The notes under the pieces are model-generated. The model did not search any database, was not told the DNA's origin, and saw only the letters and a program-made list of their open reading frames with translations. The position numbers and the translations under genes were made by a program. 64,000 nt of DNA from the NCBI GenBank assembly GCA_902800925.1, contig CADCGD010000024.1, forward strand, positions 46,113 to 110,112, given 5' to 3'. Positions 42,703-52,065 of the stretch are shown one piece after another. The stretch comes from an uncultured Bacteroidales bacterium. Lineage in GTDB: Bacteria > Bacteroidota > Bacteroidia > Bacteroidales > Bacteroidaceae. The number at the start of each line of letters is the position of its first letter. Position 1 is the first letter of the stretch.

Positions 42703-45000
42703 ATGCATCTTTCAGATCTGAAGACAGGTGAGAAAGCCTATATAGTAAAGGTAAAAGGACATGGCGGCTTCCGTAAGCGCATCATCGAGATGGGTTTCAT
42801 CAAGGGCCAGGAGATTGAGGCATTGCTCAGTGCCCCGCTACAAGACCCTGTGAAATACAAGGTGATGGGCTATGAGGTCAGTCTGCGCCGTCAGGAGGCA
42901 GAACAGATAGAGGTTAGCTACGAAATACTTCGCTCCGTTGACGAAAATCCGATGACGTCAACATCGACACCTCGCGACCAACAACATAATATTACTGGTG
43001 TCAAGGAACTGACTGTTGCCTTGGTAGGCAACCCCAACTGTGGTAAGACGTCGCTGTTCAATTTCGCTTCTGGTGCCCATGAACACGTTGGAAACTATAG
43101 CGGTGTGACTGTTGATGCGAAAGAAGGATATACCCACTTTGGGGGATACCGCATCCGTCTGATAGACCTGCCAGGAACTTATTCGTTGTCTGCCTATTCT
43201 CCTGAAGAGTTGTATGTCCGCAAACAGCTTCTCGATGATACGCCCGACGTGGTGCTGAATGTTATTGATGCCTCGAACATTGAGCGAAACCTGTATCTTA
43301 CCACACAGTTGATGGATATGCACCTGCGTGTGGTTTGTGCGCTGAACATGTACGATGAACTGGAGCTTCGTGGTGACAAACTCAATGTGGACAAGCTCAG
43401 TTCGTTGTTGGGTATGCCGATGGTACCCACGTCGTTCAAGACGGGTAGGGGATTGGACCAGTTGCTTAGTGAAGTAATACATATCTTTGAGAGTCGTGAG
43501 GGCCATGATCAGTATTATCGCCACTTCCATATCAAGCACGACCACGAGATAGAAGATGGTATTAATAATATCCAGAAATACTTGAAAGACAACGAGTTAC
43601 TGCGCATGCGCTATTCTACGCGTTGGCTGGCCATCAAGTTGTTGGAGATGGATAAAGAGGTGGATGCCATCTTGCGCGAACTGCCTGATTACGATAAGAT
43701 TATAGAGGCTCGAGACACTGCTGTTCGTCGTATCAAGGAAGAGACGGGCGATGACTCCGAGACAGCCATCATGGATGCCAAGTACGGTTTTATCCGTGGT
43801 GCCTTGCATGAAGCGGGCTATGTGGTGGGTGTCAAGGAAGATACCTATAAGACCACCCATCGCTTGGATGCGCTCATCACTAATCGTTGGGCTGGTTTCC
43901 CCATCTTCTTCGCCTTACTATGGGTCATGTTCGAGGTGACGTTCACATTGGGCCAGTATCCGATGGACTGGATTGATGCGGGTGTTGGCTTGATTGGCGA
44001 ATGGGTCAGCGAGACGATGGATGAAGGTCCGCTGAAGGCGATGATTGTCGATGGAATCATTGGAGGTGTGGGTGCCGTTATCGTATTCCTTCCTCAGATA
44101 CTGATACTCTACACTTTCATCTCGTTGATGGAGGACTCTGGCTATATGGCGCGTGCAGCCTTCATTATGGATAAGCTGATGCACAAAATGGGCTTGCATG
44201 GTAAGTCGTTCATCCCACTTATTATGGGCTTCGGTTGCAATGTCCCTGCGGTGATGGCAACGAGGACTGTTGAAAGTCGGCGTGCACGACTGATTACCAT
44301 GTTAGTGTTGCCAATGATGTCATGTTCGGCGCGTTTGCCGATATATATCATGATTATTGGCGCCTTCTTTGCACAGAAGTATCAGAGTTGGGTGATGGTA
44401 TCGCTCTATGCGGTAGGCATCGTTATGAGTGTTATCGTGGCGCGCATACTGAGCCGATGGGTCATCAAAGGTGAAGATACACCATTCGTGATGGAACTGC
44501 CACCCTATCGTTTCCCAACGACAAAGGCTATCTTCCGCCATACCTGGGAGAAAGGCAAACAGTATCTGAAGAAGATGGGTGGTGTCATCCTTGTTGCCAG
44601 CATCATTGTGTGGGCGTTGGGCTATTTCGGTACGATGGGTGTTGCTCCATGCTTGGAAGACAGCTTTATCGGCATGCTTGGAAAGTTGATGGAACCTTTG
44701 TTCACACCACAGGGCTTTGACTGGCGTCTTGATATCAGTCTGCTGACAGGTGTGGGAGCAAAGGAGATTGTAGCCTCTACAATCGGTGTGCTCTATGGCG
44801 ATGCCTACAACTTTACACCGTTGGTGGCCTATGCTTTCCTGATTTTCGTGTTGCTTTACTTCCCCTGTATCGCCACGATTGTAGCCATTAAGAACGAGAG
44901 TGGCTCATGGCGTTGGGCATGCTTTGCTGCGCTGTATACAACGGGATTGGCTTGGGTGGTAAGTGCATTAGTTTATCAGATTGGAAGCCTCCTTATCTAA
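42703..45000 (+). CDS. feoB: Ferrous iron transporter, fused FeoA-FeoB
   Basis: 765 residues. An N-terminal FeoA SH3-like domain (1-75, MHLSDLKTGEKAYIVKV) is fused to FeoB. FeoB has a GTPase with G1 GNPNCGKTS (about 109), G2 switch YSGVTVDAKEG, G3 LIDLPGTYSLS and G4 ALNMYDELE. About ten membrane helices follow, with Gate motifs IMGFGCNVPAVMATR and SCSARLPIYIMIIGAFF. It imports Fe2+ under anaerobic conditions. The fusion is usual in Bacteroidota. Confidence 0.97.
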   Translation: MHLSDLKTGEKAYIVKVKGHGGFRKRIIEMGFIKGQEIEALLSAPLQDPVKYKVMGYEVSLRRQEAEQIEVSYEILRSVDENPMTSTSTPRDQQHNITGVKELTVALVGNPNCGKTSLFNFASGAHEHVGNYSGVTVDAKEGYTHFGGYRIRLIDLPGTYSLSAYSPEELYVRKQLLDDTPDVVLNVIDASNIERNLYLTTQLMDMHLRVVCALNMYDELELRGDKLNVDKLSSLLGMPMVPTSFKTGRGLDQLLSEVIHIFESREGHDQYYRHFHIKHDHEIEDGINNIQKYLKDNELLRMRYSTRWLAIKLLEMDKEVDAILRELPDYDKIIEARDTAVRRIKEETGDDSETAIMDAKYGFIRGALHEAGYVVGVKEDTYKTTHRLDALITNRWAGFPIFFALLWVMFEVTFTLGQYPMDWIDAGVGLIGEWVSETMDEGPLKAMIVDGIIGGVGAVIVFLPQILILYTFISLMEDSGYMARAAFIMDKLMHKMGLHGKSFIPLIMGFGCNVPAVMATRTVESRRARLITMLVLPMMSCSARLPIYIMIIGAFFAQKYQSWVMVSLYAVGIVMSVIVARILSRWVIKGEDTPFVMELPPYRFPTTKAIFRHTWEKGKQYLKKMGGVILVASIIVWALGYFGTMGVAPCLEDSFIGMLGKLMEPLFTPQGFDWRLDISLLTGVGAKEIVASTIGVLYGDAYNFTPLVAYAFLIFVLLYFPCIATIVAIKNESGSWRWACFAALYTTGLAWVVSALVYQIGSLLI

Positions 45001-45001
45001 C

Positions 45002-45036
45002 CTCTCACCCCTAGCTTCTCACCTCTCACCTCTATT
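45002..45036. repeat. 7-nt-word repeat over the rlmH stop codon
   Basis: CTCTCAC CCCTAGC TTCTCAC CTCTCAC CTCTATT. The words CCCTAGC TTCTCAC also cover the VirE stop at 30159-30172. Confidence 0.85.
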
Positions 45037-45502
45037 CATGGTGATAGGGCTCACCTTTAATTATAGTACACGCGCGATAAATCTGCTCTGTGAAGGTGAG
45101 TCGTATCATCTGGTGGGAGAACGTCATCTTTGAAAGGCTGAGTTGTTCGTTGGCACGTTGGTAAACAGCTGGTGAGAAACCATAAGGGCCGCCGATGACA
45201 AAGATAAGTCTGCGAGCGGTCTGCTGTTTCTGCTCCAGCCAACGCGCAAACTCAATGCTACGATACTCCTTGCCGTGTTCATCGAGCAATACAACGGTAT
45301 CAGTGGGTTGCAGCTGCTTGAGAATAAGTTCACCCTCTGCCTGTTTCTGTTGCTCCTCCGTCAGGTTCTTCGTATTTTTCAGTTCGGGAATGGTGACAAC
45401 CTCGAAAGGCATATAGTGCCCTATGCGCTCCACATAGTCGTTGATGCCGGCTATGAAGTGCTTATTGACGGTCTTACCTACCTGTATGAGAATAGTCTTC
45501 AT
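45032..45502 (-). CDS. rlmH: 23S rRNA (pseudouridine1915-N3)-methyltransferase
   Basis: 156 residues, standard length. SPOUT fold with the knot motif FVIGGPYGFSPAVYQRANEQ and the C-terminal SLSKMTFSHQMIRLTFTEQI ending RACTIIKGEPYHHE. It modifies helix 69 of 23S rRNA in assembled ribosomes. Confidence 0.97.
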   Translation of the reverse strand: MKTILIQVGKTVNKHFIAGINDYVERIGHYMPFEVVTIPELKNTKNLTEEQQKQAEGELILKQLQPTDTVVLLDEHGKEYRSIEFARWLEQKQQTARRLIFVIGGPYGFSPAVYQRANEQLSLSKMTFSHQMIRLTFTEQIYRACTIIKGEPYHHE

Positions 45503-45519
45503 TGGAGCGGTAGCAAATT

Positions 45520-45545
45520 ATTCACTCTTCACTTTTCACTTTTAC
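45520..45545. repeat. 7-nt-word repeat upstream of rlmH (inverted AGTGAA type)
   Basis: ATTCACT CTTCACT TTTCACT TTTAC; on the minus strand this is the AGTGAAN family. Confidence 0.85.
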
Positions 45546-47035
45546 CTCGATGAGTGGAATCCTTCCAGATTCTCGTAGCGACGCAGCATCATGCGACGAT
45601 AGATGCTGCGCAACCAGTAAGGCTCAGTAAGTGTGATAGCCAAACCACTAAGGAACAGAATCCAGTAGGCGACATCATCAGAGAAGACGAGCTGCAGCAA
45701 GATAATGATAATAACAGGAGCAAACATCGCTGTCATAGAGACAATAATCTGCCACTTGTTCTCCATCTGGTTCTTACCCGTCAGCTTCTCATTAAGTGGC
45801 AACGTCTGCTTGTTGTAGATAGCCATCTGGAAGAGCAGGAAATAGATGGGTCCTGTTACCGTGAACAGATAGGCCAGTACCATAATTAACGAGAACTTCC
45901 CCATGATGACAGGGACAAGCGTGATAAGGAAAGGCAACAGCAGTACGGCACAATAGTAATAGTATTTGGCGCGTAGCAGCGTCAGGATGTTCTCTTCATG
46001 CACCATCAACAAATCGATATAGTTGCCTTCAGGACACATCACTTTCGTGAGGTTGACGGCGCCGAAGAATACGAAGCAGTAGAGGCAGAAGAAGTTGCGC
46101 TCGAAGCTGGTGCGATAGATGTCGAGGAAGGCGATGGCCATTGAGAAGAACGTGATGAAGCACACACCCTGAATGAAACGGGCACGAATGGCCTTGTTGC
46201 GCATGGTGCTCTTGATTTCCAGTTTCAGATATTCTCCAATCTGTCCGAAGCGGTTCAGGGCTTGGAACTCTGACACGTGTTTCAGCTTTGTCTTCTCTTT
46301 TTTGCTGATTTCATCGTAGATGAGCGACATCTGCAAGTGACGGTTGACAGCAAATAAGATGACAAAGACGATGGCGAAGATGGCAAACGTCCACCACGAG
46401 AAGATATAACCGCTTGCGAGATCGCCGATGAAATCGAAGACTGCGTCCATTTGACTGTCGGAGAGCACAAAGAACGGTACTATCAGTGAACCATAGAAGA
46501 CGGCAGGTAAAGCCCACCACCACATGCTTTGATTGACAAGCGTGCGCACCAGCAAGTACCACTGACTGTTGACCAACACCATCAGATGCAGCAGACCTAA
46601 CATACCAATAGCTGTCCATCCCGTCATTCCACCACACCACACAATGAAGGTGTAGGGTAGGAACAGTGTCATCCATACGAAGTTACCACCATCCAGCAGT
46701 TGTTGGATGAGGAAGCACTCGATAGCACTATATTTACTAATCGGTGTCAATAGGTACGGTTTTACCAGCATCATCGGTGTCTGCTGGGTAGCAAAACGGG
46801 CACCAAAGTCGAGTATGAGCAGGAAAGGCATGAAGTATAGCACCATTTCAGGCGACTGTTCCTTGGCTGCCAACCAGCCGAAGAATGTTCCTAAAGCAAT
46901 AAACTCGACAGCCAAGAAGGCTACCATAATGTAACCAAAGAGTTTGCCGTACTGGTTTGCTTCAAACATGACGTTACGCTTCTCGCTCAGTTTCACGTTT
47001 TTGCGTAACAGAAAAAAAAGTTGTAACTTGTTCAT
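45542..47035 (-). CDS. DUF5687-like multi-spanning membrane protein
   Basis: 497 residues with about 10-12 membrane helices. Start MNKLQLFFLLRKNVKLSEKR, and the pattern LDFGARFATQQTPMMLVKPYLLTP matches what I know of Bacteroidota DUF5687 proteins, which look like permeases of ABC exporters. No ATP-binding partner lies nearby, so the transport role is inferred only. It begins 4 bp into the end of lolA and is probably part of the ftsK-lolA transcript. Confidence 0.8.
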   Translation of the reverse strand: MNKLQLFFLLRKNVKLSEKRNVMFEANQYGKLFGYIMVAFLAVEFIALGTFFGWLAAKEQSPEMVLYFMPFLLILDFGARFATQQTPMMLVKPYLLTPISKYSAIECFLIQQLLDGGNFVWMTLFLPYTFIVWCGGMTGWTAIGMLGLLHLMVLVNSQWYLLVRTLVNQSMWWWALPAVFYGSLIVPFFVLSDSQMDAVFDFIGDLASGYIFSWWTFAIFAIVFVILFAVNRHLQMSLIYDEISKKEKTKLKHVSEFQALNRFGQIGEYLKLEIKSTMRNKAIRARFIQGVCFITFFSMAIAFLDIYRTSFERNFFCLYCFVFFGAVNLTKVMCPEGNYIDLLMVHEENILTLLRAKYYYYCAVLLLPFLITLVPVIMGKFSLIMVLAYLFTVTGPIYFLLFQMAIYNKQTLPLNEKLTGKNQMENKWQIIVSMTAMFAPVIIIILLQLVFSDDVAYWILFLSGLAITLTEPYWLRSIYRRMMLRRYENLEGFHSSR

Positions 47036-47658
47036 CGTAAGTCTATTACCTCTGCGTTGGGAAAGTCTTTTGAGTTGAAACGGAACATTCCATCGGACAG
47101 CTTGCTTTGTTTGAAGCCGGTGATGTTGATGGTTGTCCAGCCTTTCTGCTGACGCATGCGTATCTGTGATGGAATGTAGGTTTTCTGGTTAATCGTGATG
47201 TACATCTCTTGGATGCCACGTTTGTCGGAAGCTGTCAGGTGTACGATGAAACTGCCGTTTTTCTTCTCCATCGTATATTTGTAGCCCTTCTGGTACATGT
47301 AGATGAAGTTATAAGGGTTGATAGCAGCCAGTTCCGCTTCCGTTGGATTGGCCACATTCACCTCTTCGTTCTTCTTCATGTAGGTCCATTGCGTCTTGCC
47401 GTCAAACCAGATAGTAGCCTGCGGTGTCGTCGCTTGGAACTTACGTCCTTTGATAGCGATGGTTCCGCTGGTATTGAACTGGTCACCCTTTATTGAGAAC
47501 GATGCCTTGGCACCAGACTTAGCCGATACGTTGGCAGCAGCCTTGTCAAGCACCTGCTTGGCAGTCTGGGCACTCATGGGTAATGCTGTCATGAGTGCAA
47601 GCAGGGCAAGTATTCCTCGATGGGTAAACCATCGAGCACAAGTAATTATCCTTTCCAT
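47032..47658 (-). CDS. lolA: LolA-like periplasmic lipoprotein carrier
   Basis: 208 residues with signal peptide (ILALLALMTALPMSAQ). LolA fold features: AKQVLDKAAANVSAKSGAKA, TIWFDGKTQWTYMKKNEEVN, ITINQKTYIPSQIRM and a C-terminal FNSKDFPNAEVIDLR. It should carry lipoproteins from LolCDE to the outer membrane, important here given the many lipoproteins in the window. It overlaps the ftsK stop by 13 bp, an arrangement common in Bacteroidota. Confidence 0.9.
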   Translation of the reverse strand: MERIITCARWFTHRGILALLALMTALPMSAQTAKQVLDKAAANVSAKSGAKASFSIKGDQFNTSGTIAIKGRKFQATTPQATIWFDGKTQWTYMKKNEEVNVANPTEAELAAINPYNFIYMYQKGYKYTMEKKNGSFIVHLTASDKRGIQEMYITINQKTYIPSQIRMRQQKGWTTINITGFKQSKLSDGMFRFNSKDFPNAEVIDLR

Positions 47659-50096
47659 TGTGATAACAGGTTTTCAAGGGACGTTTCGTCCATGATAAGT
47701 ACTTCGCGGGGCTTCGAACCATGAGCAGCACCTACGATGCCTGCCTTCTCCAACTGGTCCATCAGTCGTCCTGCACGATTGTATCCGATGGCGAACTTAC
47801 GCTGAATCAAACTTGTGGAACCGCTTTGTTCGCGAACGATGAGACGGGCAGCATCCTCGAACATCGGGTCAAGGTGCTGCATATCCACATCGCGACTCTC
47901 GCCAGCCTCTCCGTCGTCCGTGTCAGGCTCTGGCAACTCAAAGGCCATCGGGTAACCCTGCTGTTTAGCGATGAAATCGTTGATGCGTTCAACTTCTGGT
48001 GTATCCACGAAGGCACACTGTACACGAACAGGTTCACCACCATTCAGATAGAGCAGGTCACCACGACCCACCAACTGCTGAGCACCTGGACGGTCCAGAA
48101 TGGTACGCGAGTCAATCATCGCACCCACGCGGAAGGCAATACGACTTGGGAAGTTCGCCTTGATGGTACCAGTAATGATATTTGTGGTAGGACGCTGGGT
48201 GGCGATAATCATGTGGATACCTACGGCACGAGCCAGCTGAGCAATACGTGCGATAGGCAACTCAACCTCCTTACCAGCAGTCATAATCAGGTCTCCAAAC
48301 TCATCGATAACTACCACGATGTATGGCATGAAACGGTGGCCGTGCTCCGGATTGAGCTGGCGGTCAATGAACTTCTTGTTATATTCCTTGATGTTACGGG
48401 CCTGTGCCATCTTCAGCAGGTCATAACGGGTATCCATCTCCTTACACAGTGAGTTGAGCGTGCGGATAACCTTGGTGACATCGGTAATGATGGGTTCTTC
48501 GCCCTCATCGGGTACCTTTGCCAAGAAGTGTTTCTCGATATTTGAATACACGCTGAACTCCACTTTCTTCGGGTCAACGAGCACAATCTTCAACTCAGCG
48601 GGGTGTTTCTTGTATAATAAAGAGGTGATGATAGCGTTCAAACCAACAGACTTACCCTGACCGGTAGCACCAGCGACGAGCAGGTGTGGAGCCTTGGCGA
48701 GGTCGAACATAAACACCTCGTTGGTAATCGTCTTACCCAAGGCACAAGGCAGTTCCATTGTGGTCTCTTGGAATTTCTTTGAGTCGAGGATAGAACGCAT
48801 GGATACCGTTGCCGGCTTAGCGTTTGGAACCTCGATACCGATGGTTCCTTTGCCAGGGATAGGCGCAATGATACGGATGCCCAGGGCTGACAGCGACAGG
48901 GCGATATCATCCTCCAAGTTACGGATGCGTGAGATGCGGACGCCTGGGGCTGGGGTAATCTCGTAAAGGGTGATGGTAGGACCAACGGTAGCCTTAATGC
49001 TGCTGATTTCCACGCCGAAGTTGCGGAGTACGTCAACAATGCGGTTCTTGTTGGTGTTCTGCTCTATCATATCGATGAACGGCTTACCATCACTCTCACG
49101 CTGATCCAGCAGGTCGAGGGTTGGATATTTGTAATTCTCCAGGTCGCGCTTGGGGTCGTAAGGGGTAGATATGTCGCCATAGTCACCCACAACAGTCTTG
49201 CCGTGAGCGCTTTCTTCCTCTTCTGTTTCCTCAATAACAAACTCGGTGTCCTCGGTTGTCTCTTCTGCGTCCTCTTCGTCAGACTCCTGTGTGTTGACAG
49301 GTTCTATGGACTCATGCCTGATGTCAGTGGAATCGTCATCCATCGAGAAGGTTATTTCTTCTGTTTCAGGGTTGTCGAAGACTCGCTGCACTTCTGGCGT
49401 CTCGTTGGTGTCTTCGCTGTCGCCACCACCCACATTGATGGTCATGGGAATCTTCTTCAAGTAGTGCATGGGGTTGAAAACCTTGCGGAGAATGATGACT
49501 GTTTCCATGCTCAAATAGACGAGGAAAGCTACTGCCGAAAGACCGAGGATGGCCGTCAGACCTGGTACTCCCAATAATCCCTCAATCTGTTGGCAGAGGG
49601 ACAGTCCGTGATCGCCGCCAGGATTGAAGCAGGCATCTTCGAAAAATGGTGCCAAGAACTTAGCAAACGTTACCGATGACCAAACCATCACAATGGCCAG
49701 CGACATGAACCACTTCAGCAGACGTACCTTGTAGGCGCGCATCATGGTAACGGCTACCATCAGCATAAAGATAGGGATGAAGAATGCTGAGAGCCCGAAG
49801 CACCGCTTGATGAAAAAGTGTGATGCATAGGCACCCAACGAGCCGCATGAATTCTGGAACTCGCGGGCTTCGTTCATGATTTCTCCCTCGCGTGGTGATT
49901 CTATCAGACTCTGGTCGGCACTTCCTGTTGCAAAGTAGGAGATGAATGCCCATATCAGATAGCCTGCAATGATGAGCAGACAGAAGCCTATCACGAAGTT
50001 GATACGCTCGTTGAAAAATATCTTGTCGATGCCTAAAGCTTCACGCAGCGTTTTTGCTGTTTTCTCGGAAGCCTTGCTTGTTTTCTTTTTTGCCAT
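47646..50096 (-). CDS. ftsK: DNA translocase FtsK/SpoIIIE
   Basis: 816 residues. Four membrane helices in the first 190 residues, an acidic linker (about 235-300), then the motor: Walker A GATGQGKSVGLNA at about 475, Walker B YIVVVIDEFGDLIM, and RPTTNIITGTIKANFPSRIA. The C-terminal gamma winged helix contains RKFAIGYNRAGRLMDQLEKA. Pumps chromosomal DNA at the division septum. First gene of ftsK-lolA-DUF5687. Confidence 0.96.
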   Translation of the reverse strand: MAKKKTSKASEKTAKTLREALGIDKIFFNERINFVIGFCLLIIAGYLIWAFISYFATGSADQSLIESPREGEIMNEAREFQNSCGSLGAYASHFFIKRCFGLSAFFIPIFMLMVAVTMMRAYKVRLLKWFMSLAIVMVWSSVTFAKFLAPFFEDACFNPGGDHGLSLCQQIEGLLGVPGLTAILGLSAVAFLVYLSMETVIILRKVFNPMHYLKKIPMTINVGGGDSEDTNETPEVQRVFDNPETEEITFSMDDDSTDIRHESIEPVNTQESDEEDAEETTEDTEFVIEETEEEESAHGKTVVGDYGDISTPYDPKRDLENYKYPTLDLLDQRESDGKPFIDMIEQNTNKNRIVDVLRNFGVEISSIKATVGPTITLYEITPAPGVRISRIRNLEDDIALSLSALGIRIIAPIPGKGTIGIEVPNAKPATVSMRSILDSKKFQETTMELPCALGKTITNEVFMFDLAKAPHLLVAGATGQGKSVGLNAIITSLLYKKHPAELKIVLVDPKKVEFSVYSNIEKHFLAKVPDEGEEPIITDVTKVIRTLNSLCKEMDTRYDLLKMAQARNIKEYNKKFIDRQLNPEHGHRFMPYIVVVIDEFGDLIMTAGKEVELPIARIAQLARAVGIHMIIATQRPTTNIITGTIKANFPSRIAFRVGAMIDSRTILDRPGAQQLVGRGDLLYLNGGEPVRVQCAFVDTPEVERINDFIAKQQGYPMAFELPEPDTDDGEAGESRDVDMQHLDPMFEDAARLIVREQSGSTSLIQRKFAIGYNRAGRLMDQLEKAGIVGAAHGSKPREVLIMDETSLENLLSQWKG

Positions 50097-50119
50097 ACCT
50101 TATTTATTATTATGAAATG

Positions 50120-50127
50120 CAAAATTA
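50120..50127 (-). promoter_or_regulatory. -7 box of ftsK
   Basis: On the minus strand TAATTTTG, 24 nt before the start at 50096. Confidence 0.55.
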
Positions 50128-50220
50128 CAAAGAATTTCTTAGATTTCATCATAAATTGGCGGTTTTTTTGTATTTTTTGACTAACTTTGACTTCGTCGAA
50201 AGTACTCTCGTTCGGAAAAT

Positions 50221-50236
50221 TGCAAATTAATTTGCA
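50221..50236. promoter_or_regulatory. 16-bp perfect palindrome over the exonuclease promoter
   Basis: TGCAAATTAATTTGCA, whose right half contains the TTTG (50231-50234) lying 20 nt before TACCTTTG at 50255-50262. A repressor bound here would block the -33 element; a candidate operator. Confidence 0.65.
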
Positions 50237-50254
50237 TTTTCACTCACTTATTCG

Positions 50255-50262
50255 TACCTTTG
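50255..50262 (+). promoter_or_regulatory. -7 box of the exonuclease operon
   Basis: TACCTTTG, 9 nt before the start at 50271. Confidence 0.7.
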
Positions 50263-50270
50263 CACCGCAA

Positions 50271-50912
50271 ATGAAGAAAAAGATATACAACAAGTACGAT
50301 AAATCCAAGATTAGTACCCTTCCAAGAGTGCTTTTCGAAGGGCGAATCGTGGTGGTTCTGACAGAGACGGAGGCTGAAAAAGCTGTGCGTTACCTGTTGT
50401 CGCAGCCTATTTTGGGCGTTGATACCGAGACACGCCCATCGTTCAAAAAAGGAACAGTTCATCAGGTATCGCTGTTGCAGGTGTCCGGCCACGATGTCTG
50501 TTTTCTCTTCCGTCTGAACCAGCTGGGTATGTCGCCATCGGTCAAACGGCTGTTAGAGGACACGAAAGTGCCTAAAATCGGGCTGTCATTGCGCGATGAC
50601 CTTAACTCGTTGCATAAGCTGGGCGATTTCAATGCAGGAAACTTCGTTGATTTGCAGAACTGTGTCAGCGAGGTGGGTGTTGAGGATATGAGTCTGCAGA
50701 AGTTGTATGCTAACTTCTTTGGTCAGCGCATCTCCAAACGTGAGCAGTTGACCAATTGGGAGGCAGATATATTGAGTGATAAACAGAAAGGGTATGCCGC
50801 TACTGATGCCTGGTCGTGCATTATGCTCTACGAAGAGTTGCAGCGACTGGAGCGGACGGGCGATTACGAACTGATAAAAGTTGTTGATAATGAAACAAGT
50901 ACGGCTGCGTAA
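50271..50912 (+). CDS. 3'-5' exonuclease (RNase D/DEDDy fold)
   Basis: 213 residues from ATG 50271 (MKKKIYNKYDKSKISTLPRV). DEDDy motifs: ExoI LGVDTETRPSFKKG, ExoII GLSLRDDLNSLHKL and ExoIII KGYAATDAWSCIML (YxxxD). No HRDC domain, so shorter than RNase D. It could trim RNA or DNA 3' ends. The following rRNA methyltransferase gene overlaps it by 23 bp, pointing to an RNA role (inference). Confidence 0.93.
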   Translation: MKKKIYNKYDKSKISTLPRVLFEGRIVVVLTETEAEKAVRYLLSQPILGVDTETRPSFKKGTVHQVSLLQVSGHDVCFLFRLNQLGMSPSVKRLLEDTKVPKIGLSLRDDLNSLHKLGDFNAGNFVDLQNCVSEVGVEDMSLQKLYANFFGQRISKREQLTNWEADILSDKQKGYAATDAWSCIMLYEELQRLERTGDYELIKVVDNETSTAA

Positions 50913-52065
50913 GGGTAAGGAGGAAAGTCTCAAAAGATTCCATCCGTGGGTGTTCTCAGGTGCTATCGCCAGTATTGACGAGGGCATTACAGAGGGCGAG
51001 GTAGTGCGTGTGGTGGCCAATTCAGGCGATTTTATCGCTGTTGGTCACTATCAGGAGGGCTCTATTGCCGTCCGCGTATTGACGTTCTCTGACGTGCAGA
51101 TTGACGATGAATTCTGGCATTCTCGCCTGGCATCGGCTTTAAAGATGCGCCAAGCCATTGGTATTGCCGACAACCCCAATAATAACACCTACCGATTGGT
51201 TCATGGCGAGGGTGACAACCTGCCTGGACTGATTATCGACGTCTATGATGAGACGGCTGTCATGCAGGCCCATTCCATCGGTATGCACTTGTGTCGTAAG
51301 GAGATAGCTCATGCGCTGAACAAGGTCATGGAGGGACGCATAAAGCATATCTATTATAAGAGTGAGACGACGCTACCGTTTATGACGGCCGATGATATGA
51401 ATTGCTTTTTGGTGGGCGGTTCTGATGATAACATCGCTACGGAGAACGGCTTGAAGTTCCGTGTGGACTGGCTGAAAGGCCAGAAGACAGGCTTCTTCGT
51501 GGACCAGCGCGAGAATCGTTCGTTGCTGGAGAAGTTCTCGAAGGGCAAGCGTGTGCTGAATATGTTCTGCTATACGGGCGGCTTTTCGTTTTACGCCATG
51601 CGTGGTGGTGCTGAATTGGTGCATAGTGTGGACTCATCGGCTAAAGCCATCGAACTGACGAAACAGAATGTGGAGTTGAACTTCCCTGGTGATCCTCGCC
51701 ATGAGGCTTTCTGTGAGGATGCCTTTAAATATTTGGAACGCGCTGGCTCTAACTATAATCTGATTATTCTCGATCCACCGGCCTTCGCCAAGCATCGTGG
51801 TGCCCTGCATAATGCGCTGAAGGGCTACACCCGCCTGAATCAGAAGGCTTTCGAGAAGATTGAGAAGGGTGGCATTCTCTTCACGTTCTCTTGTTCGCAA
51901 GTGGTCACGAAGGACCATTTCCGCAATGCGGTATTTACGGCAGCAGCCCTTGCAAAGCGTAAGGTGCGCATCTTGCATCAGCTACATCAGCCTGCCGATC
52001 ACCCCATCAACATCTATCATCCTGAAGGTGAATACCTGAAGGGCTTAGTGCTCTATGTGGAGTAA
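50890..52065 (+). CDS. rlmI: Class I rRNA methyltransferase, RlmI-like
   Basis: 391 residues from ATG 50890. A PUA domain (1-75, RLRKGKEESLKRFHPWVFSG) is followed by a Rossmann methyltransferase with FFVDQRENRSLLEKF, VLNMFCYTGGFSFYAMRGGA and the catalytic-loop motif LIILDPPAFAKHRGAL. The C-terminal cysteine motif is FTFSCSQVV. This is the RlmI/RlmK 23S rRNA m5C family. Overlaps the tilS start by 11 bp. Confidence 0.92.
   Translation: MKQVRLRKGKEESLKRFHPWVFSGAIASIDEGITEGEVVRVVANSGDFIAVGHYQEGSIAVRVLTFSDVQIDDEFWHSRLASALKMRQAIGIADNPNNNTYRLVHGEGDNLPGLIIDVYDETAVMQAHSIGMHLCRKEIAHALNKVMEGRIKHIYYKSETTLPFMTADDMNCFLVGGSDDNIATENGLKFRVDWLKGQKTGFFVDQRENRSLLEKFSKGKRVLNMFCYTGGFSFYAMRGGAELVHSVDSSAKAIELTKQNVELNFPGDPRHEAFCEDAFKYLERAGSNYNLIILDPPAFAKHRGALHNALKGYTRLNQKAFEKIEKGGILFTFSCSQVVTKDHFRNAVFTAAALAKRKVRILHQLHQPADHPINIYHPEGEYLKGLVLYVE

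Noticed and set aside
42703-45000. FeoA-FeoB fusion as a novelty
   Set aside because: This fusion is common in Bacteroidota.
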